From an uncultured Lachnospiraceae bacterium (GTDB lineage Bacteria > Bacillota > Clostridia > Lachnospirales > Lachnospiraceae), in assembly GCA_902785055.1 (NCBI GenBank), contig CACZXG010000007.1, positions 1-41,982 of the forward strand: DNA of 41,982 nucleotides, given 5' to 3'. The position numbers and the translations under genes were made by a program. Of this stretch, positions 41,393 through 41,982 are shown one piece after another (position 1 is the first letter of the stretch; each line of letters starts with the position of its first letter). The notes below the pieces were generated by a model. The model was not told the DNA's origin. It worked only from the letters and a program-made list of their open reading frames with translations, and did not search any database.

Positions 41393-41982
41393 TTATAGGC
41401 TTATTATAGCAGACTCTTCCTCCTCTGTCAGCCTGCGATATGCACCCGGCGGCAAACTGCCGTCCAGCGCAAGCGGCCCCATGGACAGCCTTTTCAGGTA
41501 TAGTACTTCCCTTCCAACTGCCTCGAACATCCTCTTGATCTGGTGGAATTTTCCCTCCCGGATCGTCACTTTTACTTCATTGCCGGGATCAAGGATCTCC
41601 AGCCCCGCGGGCATGGCCGTAAACGTCTCATCTACCCTGAGTCCCTCTGCGAACAGCCGGCGCTCTGTTTCTCCTACCGGGGCGTCCAGCCTGGCAAAAT
41701 ATACCTTGTCCACATGGTTTTTGGGCGACAGCAGCCTGTGTGCCAGCTCTCCGTTATTCGTGATCAGAAGCAGCCCTTCTGTATCCCTGTCGAGTCTGCC
41801 GACAGGAAACAAGTCCTTTCGCTGCTGGCCCTCGAGCAGGTCCAGCACCGTCCGGTCTCTCGTGTCCTCGGTGGCGGAGATCACACCCGCGGGTTTATTC
41901 ATCAGATAATACACGAACTGCTCATACGCGACTCTCTCGCCGTCCATGCAGATCACGTCGTCCTTCTCCACATGCATAGCGG
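41393..41982 (-). CDS. RsuA/RluB-family pseudouridine synthase (5' end beyond the window)
   Basis: Makes pseudouridine in rRNA. About 195 residues are visible. The catalytic motif GRLDRDTEG (Asp at visible residue 63) follows VYYLMNKPAGVISATEDTRD, and REGKFHQIKRMFEAVGREV is the RsuA/RluB/RluE signature. The visible ATG at 41977 is probably internal: the frame stays open to the window edge, and only the end of the N-terminal S4 domain (DDVICMDGERVAYE) is present. The substrate position (16S or 23S) cannot be told. Confidence 0.9.
   Translation of the reverse strand, partial: AMHVEKDDVICMDGERVAYEQFVYYLMNKPAGVISATEDTRDRTVLDLLEGQQRKDLFPVGRLDRDTEGLLLITNNGELAHRLLSPKNHVDKVYFARLDAPVGETERRLFAEGLRVDETFTAMPAGLEILDPGNEVKVTIREGKFHQIKRMFEAVGREVLYLKRLSMGPLALDGSLPPGAYRRLTEEEESAIISL

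Noticed and set aside
1..41982. Prophage, integrative element, defence system, toxin-antitoxin pair, tRNA or rRNA
   Set aside because: No integrase, transposase, nuclease/methylase pair, toxin-antitoxin-like overlapping small genes or cloverleaf-forming sequence was seen on either strand.

Overview
The window reads as chromosomal core sequence from an anaerobic Gram-positive bacterium of the class Clostridia, most likely a Lachnospiraceae-type butyrate producer. The reasons are strong AGGAGG-type ribosome binding sites, frequent GTG and TTG starts, moderately high GC, a butyryl-CoA:acetate CoA-transferase, a thioredoxin/thioredoxin reductase pair, a Lar nickel-cofactor pair, and a methionine synthase whose reactivation domain is a separate gene. 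No phage, insertion sequence, CRISPR array, rRNA or tRNA was seen. The species is an inference; nothing in the window fixes it.

Region by region. 1-2460: the end of an unidentified plus-strand gene, a malic enzyme (minus), a 78-residue leader-like small protein (minus) and an RsbW-type ATPase (plus). 2496-9110: a tight minus-strand run of a DUF2974-type lipase-fold protein, a Nudix CoA pyrophosphatase, an RluD-type pseudouridine synthase, a HAD-IIA phosphatase, LarB, LarC and an ECF sigma factor. 9315-12651: a SerA-like dehydrogenase (minus), a Bax inhibitor-1 family membrane protein (plus) and an AI-2E family transporter (minus). 12701-16640: two divergent multi-spanning membrane proteins resembling GT-C glycosyltransferases, then dapA. 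16677-23079: a minus-strand run tex, domain-swapped GH3 beta-glucosidase, GtrA protein, ROK sugar kinase. 23233-26325: a YfhO-family membrane protein. 26392-30216: an exported SH3-NlpC/P60 hydrolase and a VanRS-like two-component system. 30217-30644: a non-coding gap holding a candidate small RNA. 30645-33475: the butyrate CoA-transferase divergent from trxA-trxB. 33552-37784: deoC, an orphan small acidic protein, metH and its activation protein. 37951-41982: an exported polysaccharide deacetylase, a lipoprotein and a partial RsuA-family pseudouridine synthase.

The genes group into themes: cell envelope and surface polysaccharide (GT-C-like proteins, GtrA, YfhO, deacetylase, NlpC/P60), central and amino-acid metabolism (malic enzyme, SerA, DapA, MetH, butyrate CoA-transferase), thiol redox (TrxA/TrxB), beta-glucoside use (GH3 plus ROK kinase), and cofactor assembly (LarB/LarC). 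No complete new system is evident. The most interesting signals are: (1) a short non-coding transcription unit at about 30305-30449 with a consensus promoter, two GGAGGTAC boxes and a terminator; (2) a perfect 11-bp inverted repeat at the predicted transcription start of the NlpC/P60 gene; (3) a small protein with a RiPP-leader-like tail; (4) an ECF sigma factor without a visible anti-sigma factor at the end of the larBC run; and (5) a GGCTGCCG terminator core shared by three gene junctions. All functional calls come from reading motifs; no database search was run.
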